The notes: a model not told the origin generated them from the letters alone. A stretch of 64,000 nucleotides of DNA from UBA4093 sp036676455 (GCA_036676455.1 JAKFCW010000021.1:93612-157611), one strand, 5' to 3'. Shown: positions 1 to 11,392, counted from the stretch's first letter. A program made the numbers and translations.

Positions 1-471
1 GGCGTCTTCCAGGAGCTTGGCGGCATGGGGGCCGAAGACGTAGAGCATGGCGCGCTGCTCGGTGAGGTCCTCGATCTCCACGTCCACGCCGAAGAGGTAC
101 TTCTCAAGGGCCTGGCGAATGAGGGGGGCCGTCTCGGGGTGGCCGATCACGCGCAGGCCGTCGTCGAGCCGGTAGACGAAGACGTGGTCGAGCATCGTCC
201 CCTTCCAGGTGGTCACGGCCGTCTGGAGGCCCTGGCCCTCGGCGAGGGTCTTGATGTTCTGGGACGTGTAGTTATGAAGGAAGTCGGCGGCGTCCGCCCC
301 GGAGATCTTGAGCTTGCTCCAGTTCGAGAGGTCGACGATGCCCCCGTGCTGGCGGGCGGAGGCAACCTCGTCAGCGAGGGACGCGAAGTGGCGCGGCATC
401 TGCCAGCCGGAGAATTCTCCGAAGGTCGCCCCGATGAGCTTTTCGGCATCGTGGAAGGGAGTGCGCGGCAT
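1..471 (-). CDS. YgfZ/GcvT-like folate-binding protein (partial, C-terminus outside window)
   Basis: The first 157 codons are visible; the rest lies beyond the left edge. The start ATG at 471 follows an AAAGGA ribosome site. The protein opens MPRTPFHDAEKLIGATFGEF and contains a GIVDLSNWSKLKISGADAADF-like stretch (residues about 43-63) and LHNYTSQNIK, typical of the YgfZ branch of the aminomethyltransferase fold rather than of true GcvT. YgfZ proteins bind folate and support repair or maintenance of certain Fe-S enzymes. The gene lies 13 bp downstream of a cysteine desulfurase on the same strand, which fits an Fe-S role. A genuine glycine-cleavage T protein is the alternative and cannot be excluded without the C-terminal half. 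Confidence 0.75.
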   Translation of the reverse strand, partial: MPRTPFHDAEKLIGATFGEFSGWQMPRHFASLADEVASARQHGGIVDLSNWSKLKISGADAADFLHNYTSQNIKTLAEGQGLQTAVTTWKGTMLDHVFVYRLDDGLRVIGHPETAPLIRQALEKYLFGVDVEIEDLTEQRAMLYVFGPHAAKLLEDA

Positions 472-484
472 GGGGGAGTCCTTT

Positions 485-1648
485 CTAGGATTTGAGCTTG
501 AGCGGGGAGGCCTCGCGGACCTTGCGGACCTGGTCAATGACGACCTCGAGGGTCCGGTCGATCTCGGCCTCGGTGGTGCTCCGGCCGAGGCCGAAGCGAA
601 TCGAGCCGTGAATCAGGGCGTCGGGGACTCCCATTGCCCTGAGGACGTGCGAGGGCTCGAGGCTGGCCGAGGTGCAGGCCGAGCCCGAGGAGACGGCGAT
701 CTCCTTGAAGCCGCTCATGAGGTTCTCGCCGGCGACGCCCTCGAAGGAGACGTTGAGGTTGCCGGGCAGGCGCTCGGTCGGATGCCCGTTGAGGGCGACG
801 CCCGGCAAGGCGTCGCGCAGGCCCTGGTAGAGGCGATCGCGCAGGCCGCCCACGCGGAGGGCCTCCTCGGCCATCTCGGTCATGGCCACCTCGCAGGCCT
901 TGCCCAGGCCGACGATTCCCGGCACGTTGAGGGTGCCCGAACGCATGCCCCGTTCGTGTCCGCCGCCGTGCATCTGGGGAGCCAGGCGGACGCGGGGGTT
1001 CTTGCGCCGCACGTAAAGCGCGCCGACGCCCTTGGGGGCATAGAGCTTGTGGGCCGAGACGGAGAGCAGGTCGATGCGCATCGCTTCGACGTCCAAGGGG
1101 ACCTTGCCCAGGGTCTGGGCGGCGTCGACGTGGAAGAGCACGCCCTTCGCGCGGCAGATGGCGCCAAGCGTGGCCAGGTCGTGCAGGGTGCCGACCTCGT
1201 TGTTGCCGTGGATCAGCGAGACGAGAGTGGTGTCGGGGGTCAGGGCGGCGTCGAGTTCGTCGGGGCGGACGCGGCCGTAAGCGTCGACGCCCAGCACGGT
1301 GACGCGGAATCCCTGGGTTTCGAGGTAGGCGCAGGTGTCGAGGGTGGCCTTGTGCTCGACGGCGGAGGTGACCAGGTGCTTGCCCTTGGCCGCGTAGACC
1401 TCGGCGGCGCCCTTGAGGGCCAGGTTGATGGACTCGGTGGCCCCGGAGGTGAAGACGATCTCCTTGGCCGTGGCCCCGATCAACCGCGCGACCTGGCTGC
1501 GCGCCTGCTCCACGGCTTCCTCCGCCGCCCAGCCGAAGGCGTGGTTGCGGCTCGCGGCATTGCCGTAAAGCCGGGTGAAGTAGGGAAGCATCGCGTCGAG
1601 GACCCGGGGGTCCACAGGCGTGGTGGCGTGGTGGTCGAGGTAGATCAT
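485..1648 (-). CDS. iscS: Cysteine desulfurase (IscS/NifS family)
   Basis: A 387-residue PLP enzyme that removes sulfur from cysteine and passes it as a persulfide to Fe-S cluster and thio-cofactor assembly in the cytoplasm. Family marks are the N-terminal YLDHHATTPVDPRV, the PLP-lysine motif SAHKLYAPKGVGAL and the mobile catalytic-cysteine loop SSGSACTSASLEPSHVL. Length is usual for class I NifS/IscS. The ATG at 1648 lacks an obvious Shine-Dalgarno. A strong promoter and an IscR-like palindrome lie upstream, and a YgfZ-like gene follows 13 bp downstream, so an Fe-S operon is likely. No iscU or iscA is in view. NifS versus IscS naming is uncertain. Confidence 0.93.
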   Translation of the reverse strand: MIYLDHHATTPVDPRVLDAMLPYFTRLYGNAASRNHAFGWAAEEAVEQARSQVARLIGATAKEIVFTSGATESINLALKGAAEVYAAKGKHLVTSAVEHKATLDTCAYLETQGFRVTVLGVDAYGRVRPDELDAALTPDTTLVSLIHGNNEVGTLHDLATLGAICRAKGVLFHVDAAQTLGKVPLDVEAMRIDLLSVSAHKLYAPKGVGALYVRRKNPRVRLAPQMHGGGHERGMRSGTLNVPGIVGLGKACEVAMTEMAEEALRVGGLRDRLYQGLRDALPGVALNGHPTERLPGNLNVSFEGVAGENLMSGFKEIAVSSGSACTSASLEPSHVLRAMGVPDALIHGSIRFGLGRSTTEAEIDRTLEVVIDQVRKVREASPLKLKS

Positions 1649-1712
1649 GGGCGGGCGAAAGTCACGTCAACTCAGGGATGGCGCCCAGGCCGGACGCTCC
1701 GGCGGAAAACCC

Positions 1713-1725
1713 GACCAAATTGGTC
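1713..1725. promoter_or_regulatory. IscR-like palindromic operator upstream of iscS
   Basis: A perfect 13-bp palindrome, GACCAAATTGGTC, lies just downstream of the predicted iscS start of transcription. It agrees at 11 of 13 positions with the core of the type 1 IscR site (GACTRWWWYAGTC). Placement at about +9 to +21 suits repression. No Rrf2/IscR gene is visible in the window, so the regulator is inferred. Confidence 0.5.
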
Positions 1726-1740
1726 TGATTTGCCGCCTTC

Positions 1741-1769
1741 ACTCTAAGGGATCCCCCTCCGCTTGTCAA
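1741..1769 (-). promoter_or_regulatory. Sigma70-type promoter of iscS
   Basis: On the minus strand a perfect TTGACA (1769-1764) is followed after 17 bp by TAGAGT (1746-1741). Transcription would begin near 1734, leaving an 86-nt leader before the iscS ATG. Confidence 0.6.
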
Positions 1770-1795
1770 CGCGCCTGCCTCGTCCCGGATGCCAC

Positions 1796-1823
1796 GTCAT
1801 TCCCGCGAACGCGGGAATCCAGG
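1796..1823. repeat. REP-like palindrome, copy 1
   Basis: Starts GTCATTCCCGCG, with arms TTCCCGCG/CGCGGGAA around AA, then TCCAGG. The same core recurs near 5632, 8394, 31611 and 37980, always between genes. This type of GTCATTCCCGC element is common in intergenic DNA of many bacteria. Confidence 0.8.
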
Positions 1824-1929
1824 CCCTCGGTGTTGAGTGACGGGTGCGGGTAACGCTCGCGCAGGCGCCTCGAAAAAAAGTTTCGAAATGGTGGCCTCGG
1901 TCACAAAGAAAACTGATTTTGCTGGGTAT

Positions 1930-2256
1930 ATCTCTCTTGGAGCGAAACCACCCGGTGCGCGGCCAAAGCGTGCTCAACTGATGATGAGCCGGCCCCACGG
2001 TAGAGGTTTCCGCCCCGAAAAATGTCGATTCGTTCTTGCACCCGAAAGGAGGACCTTTCTGAGACGGCTTTTAGTTCGTTTGCATAGAAAGGTGGTTCTT
2101 AAACAGGATATGGTGTACTGACGGTCAAAGGTAAGCCTACGCGGTGAGGACTTAAATAAAAATTGCCGAGAGCAAGCGATCTCTGGCTCTTTACTCCGAA
2201 AGTCCAAAATCCAGTAGCATGACAGGCCCCTCTTGCGAGGGGCCTGTTCCTTTTTC
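1930..2256 (+). ncRNA. Candidate structured non-coding RNA ending in an intrinsic terminator
   Basis: No plus-strand gene precedes the strong terminator at 2222-2256, yet its U-tract points right. Upstream lie possible stems: GGAGCGAAACC (about 1939) can largely pair with GGTTTCCGCCCC (about 2006-2017), enclosing GCTCA/TGAGC, and AAAGG/CCTTT forms a small hairpin near 2046-2059. A TATATC box at 1927-1932 could be a -10 element, but no good -35 is seen. It matches no RNA family I recognise (not RNase P, tmRNA, SRP or an evident 6S RNA). The 5' end is a guess. Confidence 0.3.
2222..2256 (+). terminator. Strong rho-independent terminator
   Basis: An 11-bp perfect stem (ACAGGCCCCTC / GAGGGGCCTGT) with a TTGC loop is followed by TCCTTTTTC on the plus strand. 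On the minus strand the hairpin is followed by CATGCTACTGG, so it does not look like a terminator for the deacetylase gene on its right. Confidence 0.8.
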
Positions 2257-2276
2257 ATGGTTGAGAGAGACTCCGC

Positions 2277-3527
2277 TTACTTGGTGTACTTCTGGTCGAG
2301 GAAGGCGTCGGTCGTCGTGATGGTGAACTTCTCGCTCTTGAGGCGAGCGAGCACGTCGTCGAGGACGCGGACCGTTTGCGGGTGGATGTCGTGGAAGAGG
2401 AGCACGCCACCGCGGACGTAGACCGAGCTGGATCCCGCGAAGATGTTGTCCAGGATCTTGGCGTCGTCGTTCTTGTAGCGCCAGTCGTTGGAGTCCACGT
2501 TCCAGAGGATGGCCATGTCGTCGCCCTTCGAGATGGCCGACTTGACCTCGGCGTCCATCGATCCGTACGGCGGGCGAACTTGCTCCAGCTCGTAGTGTTT
2601 GCCCAGGGCCTTGTCGACCGCGCGCTGGGTGCGGGCGAGCTCGTTGAGGACGTCCGCCTCGCTCATCTTGGCGAGGTCGGGGTGCGTGAAGGTGTGGTTG
2701 CCGAGCGTGTGGCCTTCCTTGACGATCCGCTTGATCAGCTCGGGGTAGCGCTCGGCGTTGTTGCCGGTCACGAAGAAGGTGCCCTTGACGCCGTACTCCT
2801 TGAGGATATCGAGGACCTTCGGGGTGTTGACCGGATGGGGGCCGTCGTCGAACGTCAGGGCGACCTGCTTCTCGAAGCGATCGTTGTAGAAGAGGCCCTG
2901 AACCGCCTCGTTGCTAGGCTTGGGACTCGGCTTGCTTGGCGCCGTGGGAGTCGTGGGCTTGGGAGCGGGCTGGGTCGGGGTCGTCTTGGCGGCCTCGGGA
3001 AGCTTCAGGACCATGCCGACCTTGAGCTTGTTCGCATCGGGCAGGATATCCTTGTTGAGGGCCTGGATCTCGGCGTAGCGGCCGCCGTCGCCCAGGGTCT
3101 TCTTGGCGATGCTGTAAAGCGTGTCCCCGGCCTGGACCGTGTAGGTCTTGGCGGGAGCCTTCGAGGCGGCGGCAGCCGTGGCAGCAGTAGGCGCAGGCAT
3201 GGCCGGCGCGGGCTCGGGATCCGACGGCGCGGCGTCCACCTCGGGGGCGGGAGCAGGGGCCGGTTCGGGAGCGGGAGCCGGCTTTTCAGGTTGAGGCTCG
3301 GGCGTCACCGTCTTGGCAGGCAGCTTCAGGACCGTGCCCGGCGTCAAGAGGCGCGGCCCCGCGGGAAGATGCTTGTTGAGCTCCTGGAGCTCGGGCCAGC
3401 GCTTGCCGTCTCCGAGCATCTTCTGCGCGACCGTGACCAGGGTGTCGCCGGCCTGGGCCGTGTAGGTCCGGGAGAGCGGCACTGACCTCGAAAAGAAGGG
3501 GTTCATCCGGGAAATCGGTTTGGACAT
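2277..3527 (-). CDS. LysM-LysM-polysaccharide deacetylase (NodB domain)
   Basis: A 416-residue cell-wall enzyme. Two LysM modules (about residues 21-70 and 127-176, each with an AGDTL...IAKK-type core) flank a Pro/Glu/Ala-rich linker and should bind peptidoglycan or chitin-like glycans. The C-terminal NodB domain has LTFDDGPHP, the metal-binding NHTFTHPD, RPPYGSMD and the late LLFHDIHP motif, so de-N-acetylation of a GlcNAc polymer is likely. The start chosen at 3527 (MSKPISRMNPFF) follows AAGGGAG with 8-nt spacing; an earlier start at 3554 lacks one. No clear signal peptide is visible, which is odd for a wall enzyme. Confidence 0.9.
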   Translation of the reverse strand: MSKPISRMNPFFSRSVPLSRTYTAQAGDTLVTVAQKMLGDGKRWPELQELNKHLPAGPRLLTPGTVLKLPAKTVTPEPQPEKPAPAPEPAPAPAPEVDAAPSDPEPAPAMPAPTAATAAAASKAPAKTYTVQAGDTLYSIAKKTLGDGGRYAEIQALNKDILPDANKLKVGMVLKLPEAAKTTPTQPAPKPTTPTAPSKPSPKPSNEAVQGLFYNDRFEKQVALTFDDGPHPVNTPKVLDILKEYGVKGTFFVTGNNAERYPELIKRIVKEGHTLGNHTFTHPDLAKMSEADVLNELARTQRAVDKALGKHYELEQVRPPYGSMDAEVKSAISKGDDMAILWNVDSNDWRYKNDDAKILDNIFAGSSSVYVRGGVLLFHDIHPQTVRVLDDVLARLKSEKFTITTTDAFLDQKYTK

Positions 3528-3608
3528 ACAAAGCTCCCTTGCAACGCGCGACATGCCTCATGTACCCTATCGCCCGCTTCTGTGGTCACCTTGCCGGAGA
3601 TCTCGCGT

Positions 3609-3640
3609 CCGCGGCTAACTGAGGCGCCCGCGGCTAACTG
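3609..3640. repeat. Direct repeat upstream of mnmG
   Basis: CCGCGGCTAACTG occurs twice, at 3609-3621 and 3628-3640, with a 19-bp period close to two helical turns. It lies just upstream of the mnmG -10 box in the divergent region and could bind a regulator. Function unknown. Confidence 0.5.
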
Positions 3641-3654
3641 CTGGAAACGCGACG

Positions 3655-3684
3655 CTGTCCTGTCGAAACGGCGTTGGTTATAAT
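3655..3684 (+). promoter_or_regulatory. Promoter of mnmG
   Basis: A perfect TATAAT lies at 3679-3684, 52 bp before the chosen start codon. The -35 region (CTGTCC or TGTCCT) is poor. Confidence 0.5.
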
Positions 3685-3736
3685 AAGCAGGTTGGGCCTG
3701 ATGCCCCGCCTTTTTGCGACTGGAAAGAGGACCCGG

Positions 3737-5626
<1,890 letters not shown>

Positions 5627-5631
5627 ACCGT

Positions 5632-5683
5632 GTCATTCCCGCGAAAGCGGGAATCCAGTGGCCCCCGTTTTCAGGGGGATGAC
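5632..5683. repeat. REP-like palindrome, copy 2 (compound)
   Basis: Begins GTCATTCCCGCGAAAGCGGG and closes with GGGGGATGAC, so the outer GTCAT/ATGAC are inverted. It lies between convergent genes and overlaps the last codons of the squalene/phytoene synthase frame, meaning the C-terminal tail of that protein is repeat-derived. Confidence 0.75.
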
Positions 5684-6873
5684 GGGAGGGTGAGAGCGGG
5701 CGTGACGGGCCGAGCGGGCTCCAGGCTTCCTAGCAAGCCGTCGAGCGTCTCCGAGAGGCTGTTCGGCCAGCGTGGGTCGAGGCCGGCGCGCGCCGATTCG
5801 AGCATGCCGAGCAGGTATGCCGTCAGGCGCTGCGGGTGATCGATCAGGGCATTGACCTTGGCGACGATGGCGGCGACGTCGAGCCTGCCGATCTTGAGGG
5901 GGCTGTCCGTCGCGAACGATCGATCCGGCTCTCGCAGGCCCAGCACCAGGGTTGCGACCCCGAAGAAGAAGCTATAGCCGAGGAATAACCGGTACTCCCG
6001 CTCGCCGACAGGCACGCGTGCGAGGTATTGCCAGGCTGCGGCGAGGTGATCGAGCACGTCGCGCATGACGGGGGCGATCGCCCCCACCCGACGCGCGGGC
6101 TCGGCCCCCAGCAGGTCCGCAGGGGCGATCCCTTCCGCGGCGAGGGCATCGTGCGGGATGAAGCACCAGCCCTTGGCGTGGTCGACGGGGATGTCCTTGA
6201 GGATGTTGATCTTCTGAAGATATTGGCCGAAGGCCTCCGAGCGCGATACCAGGTCGAAGTAGCGCTCCTTGGAGAGGGCGTCGGTGCTCAGGTAGAAGAG
6301 CTCGGTCAGGAGCGTGCCGACGATGCCCGCGACGTAGTGGCAGTAGCGCGCGAGGGCATCCATGCTCGGCAAGAGGCGCAGCTGCTGGGCTCGCGAGCGG
6401 TCGAGCAGCTCTTGCATCTCGATCATGCCGCTGGCCATTTCCTGGAAGCAGCGGTTCACAGCCTGGCGATCGTGCTCGCTCAGGCTTTCATGAGCGGCGA
6501 GGATCGCGTCCAGGTGCTCCAGCAGTTCGAGGTCGGCCGGGTTGGCGCCCTCCGCGGCCGCCTTCGCGGCGTCGCGCGCCCAGGAGGGGGTGGGGCGGGC
6601 GTGGCCGCTCACGAAGGCCTGCAGGTCACGGATGAAGCGGGCCTTCTCGGCGGTGGTCAAGGCTTCGGCGTCCTCGAAGGTGTCCACCAGGCGGCAGAGC
6701 AGGTAGCCCATGCAGACCGAGTGGCGCATGGGGGGCTTCAGCAGGGCGATGGAGAGGGCGAAGGTCCGGGAGACCTTGGGGAGCAGGGCGAAGCAGGTTC
6801 GCCAGTGCTCCGCCTGCGAGCGGGCATCGAGCATGGGAGGTCCATTCACGGAAACGAGGGAGTCAACCTTCAT
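5671..6873 (-). CDS. Squalene/phytoene synthase family protein
   Basis: A 400-residue member of the head-to-head prenyl synthase family, which condenses two farnesyl- or geranylgeranyl-diphosphates. Both Asp-rich motifs are visible: LVDTFED (DxxxD, about residue 64) and LKDIPVD (about residue 230), along with SRTFALSIALL near the N-terminus and YCHYVAGIVG. The C-terminal SLSETLDGLLG tail runs into a REP-like element. A farnesyl-diphosphate farnesyltransferase (squalene synthase) role for hopanoid or sterol precursors is more likely than phytoene synthesis given the length, but no cyclase gene is nearby. It is divergent from a glycosyltransferase. The start at 6873 has a weak ribosome site. 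Confidence 0.82.
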   Translation of the reverse strand: MKVDSLVSVNGPPMLDARSQAEHWRTCFALLPKVSRTFALSIALLKPPMRHSVCMGYLLCRLVDTFEDAEALTTAEKARFIRDLQAFVSGHARPTPSWARDAAKAAAEGANPADLELLEHLDAILAAHESLSEHDRQAVNRCFQEMASGMIEMQELLDRSRAQQLRLLPSMDALARYCHYVAGIVGTLLTELFYLSTDALSKERYFDLVSRSEAFGQYLQKINILKDIPVDHAKGWCFIPHDALAAEGIAPADLLGAEPARRVGAIAPVMRDVLDHLAAAWQYLARVPVGEREYRLFLGYSFFFGVATLVLGLREPDRSFATDSPLKIGRLDVAAIVAKVNALIDHPQRLTAYLLGMLESARAGLDPRWPNSLSETLDGLLGSLEPARPVTPALTLPSSP

Positions 6874-6980
6874 GCTAGCAGACCCTCGGCTGCTTAGCCA
6901 GTCGACGATGCACCTTAGTCATGGTGGACAAGCCATGCCGTGCTCCCCTGGCTAGACTGGGGGAAAAGGAGGTGGCGCCG

Positions 6981-8234
6981 ATGCGATTGGTAGGCCGTGA
7001 CGTGGTTTGCATCTCGGTCATGGACTGGGACCACCCGTTCCAGTCGAGTCGCCACCACCTGATGCGGGAGCTTTCCGCCCGCAACCGGGTGCTCTTCGTG
7101 GATGCGTCGGCAAACCCCCTGGACGCATGGCGGGGCCGCTCCGAGGATCGCTTCCGCCGCAAGCTGGAGGCCTGGCAGGGGCGCGACAATCCCCGTCAAG
7201 TGGCGAACAACCTCTGGGTCTGGACTCCGCCTCCGGTCGTGCCCATGGGGCAGCTCAAGCCTCCCTTCCTCTTCGAGCCGGCGTACCGGTTCAACCAGTT
7301 GGCGCTTGGGCAAGGCCTGAGACGGGTGGCGCGGCAGCTGTCGATCCGCGATCCGATCCTCTGGATTTCCTTCGACGTTCTGATGAGCGAAGGAGCTATC
7401 GGGGTGCTGGGCGAGCAACTCCTGGTCTATCATTGCACCGACGAGATCACGGCGCTGCCGGGCATCTCGCCGCATGCGGGGCGCATCGAGCGGCGATTGC
7501 TCGCCAAGGCGGATCTCACGTTCACGTCCAGCCCCGCCCTTTACGAGGGAAAGGCCCCTTATGCGTCGCGCTGCCTGATGGTGCCCAACGGGGTGGACTT
7601 CGACCTCTTCAACCAGGCGGTGCACCCTGAGACCGTCGTGCCCACCGACATCGCCCGCTTGCCGCGGCCGGTCATCGGGTTCGCGGGCAACCTCGAGGAG
7701 CGCTTCGACGCGGCTCTCTGGGCCTGGCTGGCGCAGGCGCGCCCCGACTGGTCCTTCGTGGCGATCGGGCCCATCGCCTCCAGCCGGCAGGCCGAGATCG
7801 ACGCCATTCGCCTCCCCAACTGCCACTTCCTGGGCCTGCGGCCGCGCTCGGCCCTGCCGGGCTACCTCAAGGCCTTCGACGTGGCGACCATTCCCTTCGT
7901 CTACAGCGAGCAGACCCGGCACATCTACCCGCTCAAGGTCAACGAGTACCTGGCGGCCGGCAAGCCGGTGGTCATGACCGACTTCGCGCCGCTGGCCGAC
8001 CTCGAGGGCATGGCCTCCGCCGCCTCCGACCGCCATGCCTTCCTCGCGGCCCTCGACCAGGCCCTAACGCCCTCCGTGCGCGAGTCCGTCGAGCGCATCA
8101 AGCGGGCCCAGGCCCACTGCTGGGAAGCCCGCTGCCAGCGCATGGAAGGCGAGATCCTCAGCGTCCTGGCCGCGAAGAGCAAGGCCATGCCCATTCCCCT
8201 CGGAGCCGAGCGCATCGTCCGGCAAGGCCCGTGA
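6981..8234 (+). CDS. Glycosyltransferase, GT-B fold (group 1-like)
   Basis: A 417-residue predicted glycosyltransferase. The N-terminal half (ISVMDWDHPFQSSRHHLMREL) resembles the acceptor domain of exopolysaccharide or teichuronic-acid type enzymes. The C-terminal half has VIGFAGNLEERFD, PNCHFLGLRPRSALPGYLKAFDV and IYPLKVNEYLAAGKPVV, the classic nucleotide-sugar-binding KxxEYLAAGKPVV region. The ATG at 6981 has an excellent AAGGAGG site 6 nt upstream, ruling out an upstream in-frame start at 6921. No signal peptide, so it probably acts at the cytoplasmic face. Acceptor and sugar are unknown. Confidence 0.85.
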   Translation: MRLVGRDVVCISVMDWDHPFQSSRHHLMRELSARNRVLFVDASANPLDAWRGRSEDRFRRKLEAWQGRDNPRQVANNLWVWTPPPVVPMGQLKPPFLFEPAYRFNQLALGQGLRRVARQLSIRDPILWISFDVLMSEGAIGVLGEQLLVYHCTDEITALPGISPHAGRIERRLLAKADLTFTSSPALYEGKAPYASRCLMVPNGVDFDLFNQAVHPETVVPTDIARLPRPVIGFAGNLEERFDAALWAWLAQARPDWSFVAIGPIASSRQAEIDAIRLPNCHFLGLRPRSALPGYLKAFDVATIPFVYSEQTRHIYPLKVNEYLAAGKPVVMTDFAPLADLEGMASAASDRHAFLAALDQALTPSVRESVERIKRAQAHCWEARCQRMEGEILSVLAAKSKAMPIPLGAERIVRQGP

Positions 8235-8354
8235 GCCCCGCACGATCCAGGTTGAGGCAACCGATCCGGAGCAAGCGATCCTATGCAGCATGACCAAAGC
8301 CGCCAGAGGCCCCGCGCGGTATCCTAGGTTTGTTCTGAGCGATCAGAAAAAAAG

Positions 8355-8390
8355 AGGGCCGGGCCGCTGGAGCCCGGCCCTGTTCTTTCT
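8355..8390. terminator. Bidirectional intrinsic terminator
   Basis: Stem AGGGCCGGGC / GCCCGGCCCT with a 7-nt loop. The plus side is followed by GTTCTTTCT and the minus side by CTTTTTTT. It lies about 120 nt past the glycosyltransferase stop. Confidence 0.75.
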
Positions 8391-8393
8391 CCC

Positions 8394-8420
8394 GTCACTT
8401 CCCGCGCTCGCGGGAATGAC
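8394..8420. repeat. REP-like palindrome, copy 3
   Basis: GTCACTTCCCGCG...CGCGGGAATGAC, directly after the terminator hairpin and before the next promoter. Its outer GTCA/TGAC ends are inverted, as in the other copies. Confidence 0.75.
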
Positions 8421-8439
8421 GACCTCGAAGCAAGCGGCG

Positions 8440-8448
8440 TGCTAAGAT
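8440..8448 (+). promoter_or_regulatory. Extended -10 promoter of the DUF1015 gene
   Basis: TGCTAAGAT gives an extended -10 (TG-N-TAAGAT) 27 bp before the start codon. No clear -35 is seen; the REP element occupies that position. Confidence 0.4.
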
Positions 8449-8474
8449 AGGGCGTTCCCACTAGAGAGGCTTCC

Positions 8475-9790
8475 ATGGCAGTCGTCAAACCATTCCGCGC
8501 CCTGCGCTACGCCCCATCCAAGGCTCCTCGGCTCAACGAGGTGCTCAGCCCCCCCTACGATTCCCTGTCCACCGAGGACCAGCTCCGGTTGCACCTGAGG
8601 AGCCCCCTCAACGCCGTGCGCATGGAATTCGGTCAGGACCAGCCCGAGGACGACGTGGTCGAGAACCGCAACGTCCGCGCGGGCGACTTCTGGCGCGGCT
8701 GGCGCGACCAGGGCGTGCTGCGGCGCGACTCCGTCCCCGGCCTCTACCTCCTCGAGCAGGCCCACCCCGCCGGCGTCCGCCGCGGCTTCTTCGCCGTCGT
8801 GAAGCTCGAGGACCTGGAAGCCAAGCAGATCCTGCCCCACCAGGAAACCGTTCCCGCCTCCGTCGAGGACCGCCTGCAGCTGCTGAACGCCACCAAGGCC
8901 AACATCAGCCCGATCCTGGCCCTGTACGAGGATGCCCACCAGATCCTCGCCGAGCTCTTCTTCGACCTCACCGACGAGGCCATGCCCCTCGTCAACGTCA
9001 AGGACGACGCCGGAGCCGACATCCGCCTCTGGTACGTCAACGACCCCACCGCCCTATCGACCGTCCAGGAAGAACTCGCCACCAGCCCCCTGGTCATCGC
9101 CGACGGCCATAACCGCTACGCCGCCGCCCTCGCCTACCGCGACGCGATGCGCGCCCAGACCCCCGGCTGGACCGGCGACGAGGCCTGGAACTACACCCTC
9201 ATGCTGCTGGTGGACGTCGAGGACCCCGGCCTGCGCCTGCAGCCCCAGCACCTGCTGGTCAAGCCGGACGCCACGGTCGGCAAGGACTTCCTCAAGCAGC
9301 TGGAAGCCGCTTTCATCGTGGGCGAGAAGCCGCTGGCCGGACCAATTCCCGACGCCAAGGAGGTCGAGGAAGGCCTCTACGACCTCTCCGAGGCCGCCGA
9401 GCGCCGGACGCGCATCGGCATGCTCGTCGCCGGAGAGCCCCACTTCTTCATCCTCACCCTGCACGAAGGCGTACCCGTGCAGGGCAAGCACTCCGACGCA
9501 TGGAAGCGCCTCGACCTCTCCCGCCTGCGCGCGCTCGTCCTCGAGCGGACGCTCGGCATGAGCCCGGACGACTGGAACCGCCCGGAGAAAATCGCCAGGA
9601 CCCCGGACTTCCGCGAGGTCCTCATGGGCCTGGGCTCGGGACGCTACCCCATGGCCTTCTTCCTCAACCCCACGCCCCCCAAGCAGATCTGGGCGATCGC
9701 CCGGTCCGGCGACCTCCTCCCCGCTCATACCACCGACTTCGTCCCCAAGGTTCCCGCGGGAATCGTGTTCAACTCCCTGGAGGGAACCCT

Positions 9791-9794
<4 letters not shown>
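8475..9794 (+). CDS. DUF1015 family protein
   Basis: A 439-residue cytoplasmic protein of the DUF1015 family. Typical features are the start VVKPFRALRYAP, SPPYDSLS, and the strongly conserved LVIADGHNRYAAALAYRD near residue 210. Length is normal. The biochemical role of DUF1015 is not established; the family is often placed near amino-acid or phospho-sugar metabolism genes. The stop overlaps the start of the following methyltransferase (ATGA), so the two are translationally coupled. AGAGAGG precedes the ATG. Confidence 0.88.
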
Positions 9795-10966
<1,172 letters not shown>

Positions 10967-11023
10967 TCGCTCGAGGGCTCTGACGCGCAGGGTCGAACTC
11001 CGCCCGGTCGTCGCGAAGCCGCG

Positions 11024-11392
11024 CTAGGGCGTCGGCAGCGGAAACCGCACGCGACGGACGGAGGCGGCGACATACGGCCGCTCGAAGACGTACGGGCGAT
11101 CGATGACGCGCCGACGGTCGAAGACGTACGGCCGATCGAAGACGAAAGGCGAAGGGATGTTCCGGCGACATTCCTGGTTGCGCTCGCTGCAGAGTCGACG
11201 CCCGAAGTAGTCGTCCCCCCACTGCCTCATGCACGCGTTGTATTGCTCACGGCAGTACGCCTCGGTCACCTGCTGGGTGGTGTACTCCGCGCGCGTGGCG
11301 GACGGGGACGTCGTCGCCGGTCCCGTCTGCCCACAACCGAAAACCACCAGTGCCAGCCCGACCCCAAGCCAGCTCACGACATAGCGCGTCAT
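11024..11392 (-). CDS. Small lipoprotein with RPYVFDR-type repeats
   Basis: A 122-residue predicted lipoprotein: a hydrophobic signal (MTRYVVSWLGVGLALVVFGC) with lipobox VFGC at Cys20, then CREQYNACMRQWGDDYFGRR and four spaced cysteines in the middle (C..C...C...C). The C-terminus carries a degenerate repeat of RPYVFDR / RRVIDRPYVFER, encoded by repeated DNA at about 11060-11150. The ATG at 11392 follows AGGGAGG. I recognise no family; a periplasmic or outer-leaflet surface role is inferred from the signal only. Confidence 0.7.
   Translation of the reverse strand: MTRYVVSWLGVGLALVVFGCGQTGPATTSPSATRAEYTTQQVTEAYCREQYNACMRQWGDDYFGRRLCSERNQECRRNIPSPFVFDRPYVFDRRRVIDRPYVFERPYVAASVRRVRFPLPTP

Larger units (their letters stand above)
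1649..2276. other. 628-bp intergenic region without a convincing protein gene
   Basis: It holds the iscS promoter and operator, one REP-like palindrome, a less GC-rich stretch with possible RNA structure, and a strong plus-strand terminator. Short frames exist, but none has a ribosome site together with recognisable protein content. Confidence 0.6.

Noticed and set aside
1940..2000. Hammerhead-like boxes (CGAAAC and CTGATGA)
   Set aside because: The helices needed to join them in a type II hammerhead do not pair, so the match is chance.
1837..2121. 94-codon plus-strand frame before the terminator
   Set aside because: No ribosome site, no recognisable protein features, and its composition fits non-coding DNA; an RNA is a better reading.
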